A stretch of DNA of 35,299 bases from Nostoc sp. XA010 (GTDB lineage: Bacteria > Cyanobacteriota > Cyanobacteriia > Cyanobacteriales > Nostocaceae), in NCBI RefSeq assembly GCF_020829625.1, contig NZ_JAIVFX010000045.1:1-35299 (forward strand). Reading direction: 5' to 3'. This document shows positions 28,101-34,164 of the stretch, one piece after another (within the stretch, counting starts at the first letter, position 1; each line of letters starts with the position of its first letter). The translations under genes were made by a program, and so were the position numbers. Under the pieces are notes generated by a model that was not told the DNA's origin, did no database searches, and was given only the letters and a program-made list of their open reading frames with translations.

Positions 28101-28932
28101 GGGTTTCGTAATGGTTAGAAACTTGGTCTAGATAATTTGATTTCTGCTCAAAAGTACCGTAAGTTTTAAGTACTTCAATTTCCGATTCTAATGCCTCCAG
28201 TGCAGTAACTTGATTGTTGATTACTCCCACACTAATGCTATCGCTCATGTGGATGGCGATTTTTTCAAAGTCAGGTTGGGTTCCAGTTTTAGGATCGTAG
28301 AATGATTGTTTTTTGAGCTTAACTGTAGGAGAATAGGCGTTTTGGGGTTGGTTCCTGTACTCGGCTTCGGCTGTTAAGTTAGGGTAGTTACTAGCTAGTG
28401 CTACACCAATACAGTCACCGTCAAAATCTCGTGCTTGGCGTTCTGATTCGGTTTCGGCTGGGTCAACTTCGCCAACATCAATACCTTGCGCTTCTAACTG
28501 TGCAATTCTCTGCTGTATACGCTTGTGGTCTTCGTCACTAACTACAATTACACCTTCTAAGGGTTCACCGTCTGGCCCTAGTTGATCTTCAACATATTTA
28601 TTATTAGAAACACACAAACCATTAGAATTCAGAAAAGGAGAACGGAAGTTAAGAACTTTTTCTTGTTCGTCAAGCCAAGGAACACAAATTTCACCATTTT
28701 TGAGTTCCTTGGATGGAATAATCATCCCTCGGTCAAAAGTAAGCGTTTTCCCCAGAGCGATATCTCGCCATTGGCTCTGTACAAACCGACTTAATTCTTG
28801 TTTAACTTTTTCTGTTTCTAATAACTGCTGATGACCAAGTAAGTCAGCTTTGATGAGCTTGTACATGAACAAGTCATCTTTAGTACTTTCGTCATCTAAT
28901 TCCTCATCTGTATCTAAACAGGGCAAACGCAT
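25150..28932 (-). CDS. RNA-polymerase-like protein, DFDGD barrel-containing part
   Basis: This 1260-residue ORF begins MRLPCLDTDEELDDE. Residues 65-180 read as the second double-psi beta-barrel of two-barrel RNA polymerases (beta-prime/RdRP/YonO group): FDRGMIIPS, VLNFRSPFLNSNG (RSP at 97-99), an EGVIVVS strand, and then ARDFDGDCIGV with D169, D171 and D173, the catalytic-metal triad (bases 28414-28428). The family pattern is RNA synthesis. Residues 350-640 are helical. Residues 640-1060 are beta-rich, with segments such as VKIKLDGKTLGEL. The C-terminus (about 1120-1260) resembles a module found at the end of other large cyanobacterial plasmid proteins. It probably forms one protein with the two ORFs upstream (30065-28981), which carry the other barrel. 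Alternatives are a decayed gene or a barrel protein with another nucleic-acid role. The polymerase reading rests on motifs, not alignment. Confidence 0.6.
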   Translation of the reverse strand: MRLPCLDTDEELDDESTKDDLFMYKLIKADLLGHQQLLETEKVKQELSRFVQSQWRDIALGKTLTFDRGMIIPSKELKNGEICVPWLDEQEKVLNFRSPFLNSNGLCVSNNKYVEDQLGPDGEPLEGVIVVSDEDHKRIQQRIAQLEAQGIDVGEVDPAETESERQARDFDGDCIGVALASNYPNLTAEAEYRNQPQNAYSPTVKLKKQSFYDPKTGTQPDFEKIAIHMSDSISVGVINNQVTALEALESEIEVLKTYGTFEQKSNYLDQVSNHYETLFEQERQKEPKLIREEYKPYMQGVVELALDERTPENIQQAMDVNRLMYRSMIEEGCYQNQIAVDLFKSAKKPEMDKIRENNRYLYRDVNYIKDKKSRSVYLSTGITPKGYSPVELLISQTNKYFQESQLESRPIVQFKDLFKGVEFTPQQKFAAIAAKYEFDLKFNAAVRMSQRRETEKGPSAIVQTPQSCKLEITNLTRYGHPLIWKAQTLNIRLDEIKFTNSERPHKLLAVAQINGEVREDGKPAYRNLGTVSQQSVTDHNLNAGMTTQGAKLLELKPELTRSQTKLLFALANDAAEAFYASIPESEKLASAAAAWNICASRQDELEVARKENANPQAHAKKVSNFAFAAFPNEIISRLEKLQFSEPKLVTLNNEANQFLGRDWNPTEKHAIEIRASHHPPGHERHVSRLLFVQDSDGEYKEFAMLETRTGQLPIGTKALSCMVGVEPATAKATIGLPGNEPVEITIRELKNFSYAGLVFNAEPVNLEFGTVPIPDKTVKIKLDGKTLGELDSDSVQQLKQVDYLKNGNLLKLKLTSISETGDQAFVLGESPNGNLLKINKINFYDFSGQTFNDQDYRKLTIETSASKTRDAVFLNGEPLGVLHFKKDKDALRQLGLLKTGQLTHAPTIIESNFSVICAQIDPKTVEYPQKWTKEFQAFGTQSVNPQQQQMIDSSEPILHHIKERSTFLFSTESNKKLGVTGLAVDNHKVESVTLWLKKQNVVYSQVPPEDVIRETKKGLAVFNLVDSSIPAKTLSSMTKKFGGIIETDSDYQQKVNSLATRPQFLKPPEQTAQSPPNQSITPFLSATPSTPDISNSAKTEPLSVEKLPTVTIDDLRNWYNAADKLGKSENYKKRIVEVANGFKAGEQLSESALTVMNQDTFELEAISRLTQIAQRIGMVWGKSNENGTQVQGKTYDLAFNTQQRDLTILQKNGEIILNLQSGKVQTNKVTPQILQTFEDANSQIDKILAKNKSQELEIQG

Positions 28933-28937
28933 CTAAA

Positions 28938-29026
28938 GTATAAGAATCCTTTAATAGCAAGGGTTTCAGCGTTTTTAAATTTAGCCTATTTTTTCGTCAA
29001 GATCCTTATCCAGCAGGGGTTTCAGA
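28938..29026. repeat. Imperfect direct repeat flanking a break in the polymerase-like gene
   Basis: Two related units of about 30 bp, both containing AGCARGGGTTTCAG on the plus strand, lie at about 28938-28969 and 28997-29026. The left one is in the 48-bp gap between two ORF pieces; the right one is inside the middle piece and encodes FLKPLLDKDL. In another frame the left unit would encode TLKPLLLKDS, so a short tandem duplication may have created the break. Confidence 0.4.
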
Positions 29027-29568
29027 AATGCCGTGCGTTCGCCCTGTGTATCTAAACCGTCATTTGCTCCTAAGTTTTTGACATCACTTTCAAGGTTTGT
29101 GACTTCTCCTACTTTTAATTTACTTTGGTTCAATGATTCTTTACGTTTTTCGTATTTTTCACAATAGTAAGCAGCAACTCTTCTTGGGTTATCTTGAATA
29201 GAGGCTAGTTTCTCAGCTTGTAGCTCTAATTCTTCGGCAAAATCTTTAATTCCTTGGGGAAAAGATGCCAGTAGTTGAGAAATAGACATCTGACCTTGCT
29301 GAGATTGTCCTTTTTCAGCCAACCAAATATTTTGCTGATATAATCCTGGCTTAATTTGAGGTTTAGTTGCCCCTGCTGGTCTATCCTTATCTGTTCCTTT
29401 GAAACTACTTACAGGGAGAATTATATCGATTTTGGGTTCATTATTTGAGTCTGCATATTCTATTTTATCTAGTCTGTATGGTCGGAGTGTTCCTTTCCCA
29501 AAGCGGTATTTAGTAGTATCTTCTCCATTTCCTTCCAGCCGAATCGATGCTGGATAACACGGTAGCTT
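28981..29568 (-). CDS. RNA-polymerase-like protein, middle part (first barrel, no start codon)
   Basis: The frame is open from 29568 to the TAA at 28981-28983 but has no ATG, GTG or TTG before 29322. The protein-like sequence begins well upstream of that: FGKGTLRPYRLDKIEY, then IDIILPVSSFKG, then a helical stretch to LLDKDLDEKIG. FGKGTL and the SSFKG lysine fit the lysine positions of the first (beta-like) double-psi barrel, whose usual pattern is QxR...KG. The upstream ORF ends within this frame's overlap (29469-29568) and contributes VIQHRFGWKE, the matching QxR part. Expression therefore needs a -1 frameshift, or the gene is broken. The next piece begins 48 bp after this stop, in the same frame. 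A short product from TTG 29322 (113 residues) is also possible. Confidence 0.55.
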   Translation of the reverse strand, partial: KLPCYPASIRLEGNGEDTTKYRFGKGTLRPYRLDKIEYADSNNEPKIDIILPVSSFKGTDKDRPAGATKPQIKPGLYQQNIWLAEKGQSQQGQMSISQLLASFPQGIKDFAEELELQAEKLASIQDNPRRVAAYYCEKYEKRKESLNQSKLKVGEVTNLESDVKNLGANDGLDTQGERTAFLKPLLDKDLDEKIG

Positions 29569-30065
29569 TTATCTTGCTGTGATTCTCTTGAAGTGAGCAA
29601 GTCATAAAGTTGGGTTGAAATCTGTCCATAACAATCGCCAACTAGTTTATATGCTAAATCATTTGATAATATTCCTCCGTTTTCACCCCGATTATCAGTA
29701 GAATCATCTACTACCAGAATATTTAGTTTTTCGTGAATCGCATTTTTACAAGCTCCAAGAAATATCGAACCATAAGCCCCACGGTCTTTACTATCTGGAC
29801 AAATTTTTTGAATTGTTTCTAAGCATTCTTTTTCTCCATAAAGTAAGCGAGTTTTAGAAGATAATAATAAGATGTGTCCATCTGGATGATTCTTTAAATC
29901 ATCGTCTGTACTGTATTCATCTGAGTGCCCAAATGAGAATTCTTTATCAGGAAAGTAAGATTCTAGTAAAGTATTACTGAGCTTTTCGGTTAAAATAGTT
30001 TTACGGTCATCTGTATAAATCCATTGATTAAGCCTGGGGTCAAAATGTTTTAATTCCAGTGTCAT
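29469..30065 (-). CDS. RNA-polymerase-like protein, N-terminal part
   Basis: This 198-residue ORF (MTLELKHFDPRLNQWIYTDD) carries ILVVDDSTDNRGENGG, LVGDCYGQISTQLYDLL and, near residues 170-180, YRVIQHRFGWKE. That matches the start of the first catalytic barrel in the RdRP/YonO-like group, where QxR precedes KG. The last 20 residues (after WKE) look unlike protein in codon use, while the overlapping frame looks natural, so the true reading frame probably moves by -1 here. A zero-frame heptamer G GGA AAG (29499-29493) sits in the overlap. The start lies 47 bp from the divergent gene at 30113, so both share one promoter region. No other identity is recognised. Confidence 0.55.
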   Translation of the reverse strand: MTLELKHFDPRLNQWIYTDDRKTILTEKLSNTLLESYFPDKEFSFGHSDEYSTDDDLKNHPDGHILLLSSKTRLLYGEKECLETIQKICPDSKDRGAYGSIFLGACKNAIHEKLNILVVDDSTDNRGENGGILSNDLAYKLVGDCYGQISTQLYDLLTSRESQQDKSYRVIQHRFGWKEMEKILLNTALGKEHSDHTD

Positions 30066-30112
30066 GAGTTTAAAAAGTTAATGAAACTTAGTTAATATTT
30101 TGGGAGGTTTAT
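30066..30112. promoter_or_regulatory. Divergent promoter region and strong Shine-Dalgarno
   Basis: Only 47 bp, strongly AT-rich, separate the polymerase-like gene (minus) from the gene at 30113 (plus), so their promoters must overlap here or lie inside the genes. GGGAGG at 30102-30107, five bases before the ATG at 30113, is the clearest ribosome binding site in this part of the window. Confidence 0.5.
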
Positions 30113-30643
30113 ATGTCAAGAATTAAGCGTTGGATAAATATGCATAAGAAAGAGTTCAATGCAGATGGAAATCTAAGAGATGAAGTAAGACAAGAAAAGC
30201 TATCTCTTGGCGCACATCCAGGAGCAATTGAGAGTTATGCTCGTAGATTAAAAGAAGAGTATGACGAGTGGAAGCACCTGGACGAGACTGACCCAGAGCC
30301 GTGGCCAATCTACACAGCCTACGATTTCTTCACTGAACAAGAGAAAAGGGAATTTAACCCTGATGGTTCTCTCAAACCTGAATATTTAGAATACGCTCGA
30401 AAAATTGGGCTCAGTGAAGGTGCGCTAGAAGAACAAGAACGTCGCAAGAAAATAGAAGTTGATGGTTACAACAAAGTGTCTGCTAAATACGCAGAAAAGG
30501 GTATTAATTTTGGTGCATGGCAGATGAGAGGAAGGATTGAAGATAGCAGAACTTACGTTCAACGTCGGCAGCAGATGGAGCAAGACCTGCGTAACTTTGA
30601 GGATGCTGACAGTCTGCCTTTCGACAAAGACACAGCATATTAG
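30113..30643 (+). CDS. Hypothetical protein with internal duplication
   Basis: The 176-residue, charged, helical protein has no recognised family. Two related units are visible: HKKEFNADGNLRDEVRQEK with LSLGAHPGAIESYARRLKEE (about 11-50), and EKREFNPDGSLKPEYLEYAR with KIGLSEGALEEQERRKKIE (about 80-118). Each has the form EFNxDGxLxxE, then an LGxxxGAxE turn and a helix. It is strongly initiated (GGGAGG) and closed by an intrinsic terminator at 30673-30710. It is divergent from the polymerase-like gene, a position often held by a regulator, but no DNA-binding motif is evident. Confidence 0.65.
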   Translation: MSRIKRWINMHKKEFNADGNLRDEVRQEKLSLGAHPGAIESYARRLKEEYDEWKHLDETDPEPWPIYTAYDFFTEQEKREFNPDGSLKPEYLEYARKIGLSEGALEEQERRKKIEVDGYNKVSAKYAEKGINFGAWQMRGRIEDSRTYVQRRQQMEQDLRNFEDADSLPFDKDTAY

Positions 30644-30672
30644 GTGAGCCTAAGCATAGTGAGTAATAATAT

Positions 30673-30710
30673 AAGCTGAAAGGGTTATCAAACAATGCTT
30701 TCAGCTTTTT
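30673..30710 (+). terminator. Intrinsic terminator
   Basis: AAGCTGAAAG (30673-30682) pairs with CTTTCAGCTT (30698-30707) across a 15-nt loop and is followed by TTT. It lies about 30 bp after the gene ending at 30643. Confidence 0.75.
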
Positions 30711-30722
30711 GGTAAAATCCTT

Positions 30723-31082
30723 TTAATGAGGTTGAACAGCAGCAGGTGGGTTAGTAGCCGCCGATGGTTTAACAGAGCGAAATGCCCCATTAAAAAAGGC
30801 AATCATTCCTAAGATGGCGAAGGCTGTAATGATTACTCTTTGCAGTGAATTGAATGCCGAGCGTTCTTTGATTACTTCAGCCCACATCACTTGCAGTTGG
30901 TCTTGTGTTGTTTGCTTTGAAGCTAAATAATAAAGAGCTTCAATACAAGGCGATATATCTTCCCCTTGTTGAACCTTCTGATACAACAAATTTTCTAGTC
31001 GTTCCTTCTGTTGAGGAATAGTGAATGAGTCTGTTGGTTTTTGAGGGTGTGTACCGTTGTGGGTTGGTAATTGTAGTGTCAT
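30723..31082 (-). CDS. Small protein with one C-terminal membrane segment
   Basis: The 119-residue product has a polar, helical N-terminal domain (QQKERLENLLYQKVQQG, then CIEALYYLASKQTTQDQLQVMW), one membrane helix at about 82-98 (RVIITAFAILGMIAFF) and a short proline/alanine-rich tail. It is probably a tail-anchored type protein facing the cytoplasm. No family is recognised. It starts with MTLQL and has no clear Shine-Dalgarno. Confidence 0.55.
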   Translation of the reverse strand: MTLQLPTHNGTHPQKPTDSFTIPQQKERLENLLYQKVQQGEDISPCIEALYYLASKQTTQDQLQVMWAEVIKERSAFNSLQRVIITAFAILGMIAFFNGAFRSVKPSAATNPPAAVQPH

Positions 31083-31103
31083 AGTTTTAGTTCAAAGTGG
31101 GAA

Positions 31104-31198
31104 AAAGGTGTAGAACAAATATTTAGAAGAGGGGGAAAGGTTAAAGGGAAAATTCTATCCCTTTCCCCCTAAACCTTCTTCATAAGAGCTACACCTTT
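31104..31198. repeat. Nested inverted-repeat element
   Basis: Outer arms AAAGGTGTAG (31104-31113) and CTACACCTTT (31189-31198) enclose AGAAG/CTTCT and a perfect 11-bp core AGGGGGAAAGG (31130-31140) with CCTTTCCCCCT (31160-31170). It makes an interrupted hairpin of about 95 nt in the 212-bp gap 31083-31294. It resembles the other G/C-run hairpins of this window and has no terminator-type T-run. Confidence 0.65.
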
Positions 31199-31294
31199 AG
31201 AGCATGTGAAAACGCTAACGAATAAGCCAAAGTTTAGGTCTTCTACTCCTAAAAAATCAATAACTAGGAGTCTACAAAAAAATCGTACTTTTGG

Positions 31295-31714
31295 CTAAAT
31301 TTGGATTTCCATGTCTTCGTTCTCTTGACTAGAGGATTGAAACTGGTTTTGTTGGGAGGCAAGTACTGATGGTTGTGGGAATTGAAACGGACTTGTGCCG
31401 TCATTGAAAATTTCTTGTGCAAGTGTGCGTCCATCCCCGTCAGTATCACTCTCCAAGATATATCCCACAACGTGTTTAGGCATTCCTGCTGTTATGGCTT
31501 GGGCTAGTAGAGCTTTAGTAAATTCTGGTGATGCTTCACTCTCGCTCAAGACTTGCAATACAGACTCAGCATCAGCAGTAGTCATTTTAGCGATGTCTTT
31601 AACTCCGGCTTCTTGCCAAACGTCATCGAAAAACTCCACTGAACGTTCATCAAAACTTTGAGACGCAGCAAATTGGGCTAGCTGTTGGGTATAAAGTTCT
31701 TGGTCGTTATTCAT
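31295..31714 (-). CDS. Hypothetical protein with a canonical EF-hand loop
   Basis: The 139-residue product is of unknown family. Residues 90-101, DTDGDGRTLAQE, match the 12-residue EF-hand loop exactly at the ligand positions (D90, D92, D94, G95, E101). It is preceded by a helix (ITAGMPKHVVGYILES) and followed by EIF, as an EF-hand requires. The rest is acidic and helical, with a glutamine/serine-rich tail. A single EF-hand suggests a calcium-responsive small protein or dimer. The overlapping minus frame at 31264-31470 is a shadow. Confidence 0.6.
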   Translation of the reverse strand: MNNDQELYTQQLAQFAASQSFDERSVEFFDDVWQEAGVKDIAKMTTADAESVLQVLSESEASPEFTKALLAQAITAGMPKHVVGYILESDTDGDGRTLAQEIFNDGTSPFQFPQPSVLASQQNQFQSSSQENEDMEIQI

Positions 31715-31797
31715 ATATTGTTAGAGTCGTGATGGAGCAATTTAATAGTTGAATTCAGCGCTGCGCGAAGAATTAATGAAAATCTCGCACAGCTATC

Positions 31798-32604
31798 ATG
31801 GCTAAGAAAAATTTTGCCGCAGCCCAAGCAGTTGAGTTGTACATCGGCAACTATCGGTTTGACGCGATTAGAATTGTTGAAACTGAAGAATACCGGATGT
31901 CTCAAAATCATATCCTCGAAACAATCGGTATAAATAAGAACTGGTTGACCAGGTTACAGTTTAGCTTACCTCGTGTGAACAAAACCCTTATAGAGCAAGG
32001 CTTAAACCACGTTACAGTCCATGCGGAATATACGGTTAAAAACACAGTGACGCGTGCTGTAACGTGGTCATTGAAAGACGTTCGGATCATCTGGCGTTAC
32101 TTTGATAAACAAGGAAATCATCAAGCAGCAATACTGGTTGATGCACTTGCTGAAGACTCACTCACGAGTAGATTTGAGCAAGTCTGGGGTGAGCAACGCA
32201 CAGCCGAGCAACGCCGGATAGATGATTGTCGTATTCTGTCTACACCTTGCCCGTGGACTAAAATGTTTGAAACTGAGTTTGAGGAGAATTTGGCTCGGAT
32301 TAGTAAGCTGCATAAAAAGCACATTAAGAATGGCTTGTACTATTGGGAATTCATTTATAGTTGGATGACACCAGAGGAAAAAGCCAAACTTGACATTGTT
32401 AATCCCGTTCTTCCAAATGGGCGGAGGAAGTACAAAATTCATCAAATGCTTTCTCATAAAACAAAAGAGAGATTGTCTCCACATGTCACATCAGTGCTGA
32501 TTTTGATGAAGTCAGCCAATTCGGTAGCAGAACTGCGGCGACTGGTGCAACGACAGTATGGGGTAGATCAACCGAATCTGTTTGATGGCTGGGATGTTAA
32601 ATAG
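31798..32604 (+). CDS. P63C-domain-like protein
   Basis: The 268-residue protein has an N-terminal part (about 1-130) with RMSQNHILETIGINKNWLTR, reminiscent of antirepressor-like modules. Its C-terminal half fits the P63C pattern: WTKMFETEFEENLARISKL, YYWEFIYSWMTPEEKAKLD, NPVLPNGRRKYKIHQML, then LSPHVTSVLILMKSA. P63C domains occur in phage, plasmid and mobile-element proteins and have no established activity. The gene starts with ATG 31798, 83 bp from the divergent EF-hand gene. It ends 14 bp before a hairpin built from two HIP1 sites. Confidence 0.55.
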   Translation: MAKKNFAAAQAVELYIGNYRFDAIRIVETEEYRMSQNHILETIGINKNWLTRLQFSLPRVNKTLIEQGLNHVTVHAEYTVKNTVTRAVTWSLKDVRIIWRYFDKQGNHQAAILVDALAEDSLTSRFEQVWGEQRTAEQRRIDDCRILSTPCPWTKMFETEFEENLARISKLHKKHIKNGLYYWEFIYSWMTPEEKAKLDIVNPVLPNGRRKYKIHQMLSHKTKERLSPHVTSVLILMKSANSVAELRRLVQRQYGVDQPNLFDGWDVK

Positions 32605-32617
32605 TTAGCTTGAATTA

Positions 32618-32659
32618 TGCGATCGCTCAGAAAGTTGGCTTACTCTCTGAGCGATCGCA
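32618..32659. terminator. Hairpin formed by two HIP1 octamers
   Basis: TGCGATCGCTCAGA (32618-32631) pairs perfectly with TCTGAGCGATCGCA (32646-32659) over a 14-nt loop. Both arms contain HIP1. It lies between the convergent genes ending at 32604 and 32702, so a terminator role is likely, but there is no long T-run. Confidence 0.55.
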
Positions 32660-32701
32660 CTTCATAGTTAATGTCGTACAAAAAGGACACTTTATGATTT
32701 T

Positions 32702-33949
32702 TCAACTGTTTAAAGGTTGTTCAGCCTCACGTTTTTTAGCGTATTCACGCAATTGGGCAAGGCCAGAAGTAGGGGTAGAAAGTCGTGGTTTATTGGGGTC
32801 AGGGACTAAATCTTGTTTGCGGTCGTAAGCAAAGTTCTTGTCTAACATCAATATATAAGTAATGTGTGCCGTCCAGACATCAGCGACTCGCTCACCAAGA
32901 CCCTTAGTATCAAGAGGAGCGGGAAATTGTACGCCGCCATTCCAAACAATAGGTATACCTTCATTTTGAAAATGGTCAGTTAACTCCTTCTTGACAAAAT
33001 CAGCAGTCCCACCACAAATGAGAATTTCATCAAGTGAAGGGATGTTTCGTATCCAACGTACTAGAGCGCGACAGTAATCAGAGCGAACTTCAGGGAGAAT
33101 GTTTTGAAATAATTTTAAGTCAGCAGATACACCTTCGGGTGTGGCTTGGCGGGACAAAGAACGCAAAGGCTCAAAGTTACCCTTCCCAGCAGCAATGATT
33201 GCAGTCACTAAATGTTCATCTTCTTTGGACAAGCCAACAGCAGTGCGTTGAACAAATTGCTGTACTAACCAATTCATACCTAAATCAGTAGTTTCAGCCA
33301 AAGCCGGATTACCTTTTTGGCTGAGAACGAAACTCGCGTTCCGGTAGCCAAGCATCAGCAAACCGATATTTTTTTGTGTATATGATGCAGCCAGAGTGCG
33401 ACTGCGGTATATCATAATCCCACTACCTTCCGGGGCAACATGAAAATTACGCAGCTTACCTTTTAATTTGTTGGTGGGAGTTACAATTCCCCGGTTGAGT
33501 GATTGCCCTAACTTTTTACCGAGATTATGAGCATTACTAATTTCTCCTGGTGGCATCAATACTTGGATAAAGGCATCAATATTATTGGTATCGAACTGAA
33601 ACTGACGGCAAGCTAACCACAACAAAGCAGCCAGTTTTGGTAAAGCATAATGAGATTTTAAATCTCGCAGTGCAGAAGTCCCAGCAAAAACACTTTTTGC
33701 CAATGCACCCAAAACATAATACTCATCGCCCATTCCGACCCAAATACTGGTGTTATATGAGTTTGGGACGAAACGCGCCACAGAAGTTTTAGAGACATCA
33801 GCGATTTCTGGTGGCATCGCTAATACTATTGGCACACCTGAAGGATAAATCTGAGCGATCGCTTTTGTCTCACTGCCACCAATGTCAGCAGAGATAACGA
33901 TTTTAGGAGTATTAACAGCAGGTTCAGGATTTGGATTCGGTTTATTCAT
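32702..33949 (-). CDS. Second actin-like (ParM/StbA-type) ATPase
   Basis: The 415-residue product has the phosphate-1 motif SADIGGSETKA (D22, K29) and the adenosine-type motif ILICGGTADF (312-316). Between them, where ParM has an aspartate in phosphate-2 (like D165 of the protein at 22002), this one reads LLMLGYRNASF at 197-207, with no aspartate. Hydrolysis may therefore differ from ParM. It is about 100 residues longer than the other actin-like protein, with a charged C-terminal extension. The gene at 34165 on the same strand could be its adaptor, and the repeat region beyond it the centromere. A HIP1 site lies at 33855-33862. Confidence 0.82.
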   Translation of the reverse strand: MNKPNPNPEPAVNTPKIVISADIGGSETKAIAQIYPSGVPIVLAMPPEIADVSKTSVARFVPNSYNTSIWVGMGDEYYVLGALAKSVFAGTSALRDLKSHYALPKLAALLWLACRQFQFDTNNIDAFIQVLMPPGEISNAHNLGKKLGQSLNRGIVTPTNKLKGKLRNFHVAPEGSGIMIYRSRTLAASYTQKNIGLLMLGYRNASFVLSQKGNPALAETTDLGMNWLVQQFVQRTAVGLSKEDEHLVTAIIAAGKGNFEPLRSLSRQATPEGVSADLKLFQNILPEVRSDYCRALVRWIRNIPSLDEILICGGTADFVKKELTDHFQNEGIPIVWNGGVQFPAPLDTKGLGERVADVWTAHITYILMLDKNFAYDRKQDLVPDPNKPRLSTPTSGLAQLREYAKKREAEQPLNS

Positions 33950-34053
33950 GAATTACCTCAAAGGGCTGAATGTGTAGGGGTTGCATGGTATTAAGGATGA
34001 AGAATGTCTGACTTTTCACGGGAAATACTACAACCCTTATCAAGGCTGGGTAT

Positions 34054-34123
34054 AGGGGGTAGGGTATTGGGTGTAGAGAACCGATATTGTTTTACTGCAC
34101 CCCAATACCTGCTCCCTACCCCT
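34054..34123. repeat. Large imperfect hairpin element
   Basis: AGGGGGTAGGG (34054-34064) pairs with CCCTACCCCT (34114-34123), and the inner arm GTATTGGGTGTAG (34064-34076) pairs with CTGCACCCCAATAC (34095-34108), both with small imperfections. It fills much of the 215-bp gap 33950-34164 between two same-strand genes. It belongs to the same style of repeat as 9884-9962. Confidence 0.6.
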
Positions 34124-34164
34124 CTCATCCTTATAGATTTATCGAAATCAAACGTACTATTCGA

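Larger units (their letters stand above)
1240..33862. repeat. HIP1 octamers (GCGATCGC), nine scattered copies
   Basis: Copies begin at 1240, 11929, 16397, 17673, 24247, 27635, 32619, 32651 and 33855. The frequency is about one per 4 kb against less than one expected by chance in the window. HIP1 is the hallmark repeat of many cyanobacterial genomes, so the DNA has resided long in such a host. Two copies form the hairpin at 32618-32659, and one lies within the 12-bp palindrome CTGCGATCGCAG (24245-24256). Confidence 0.85.
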
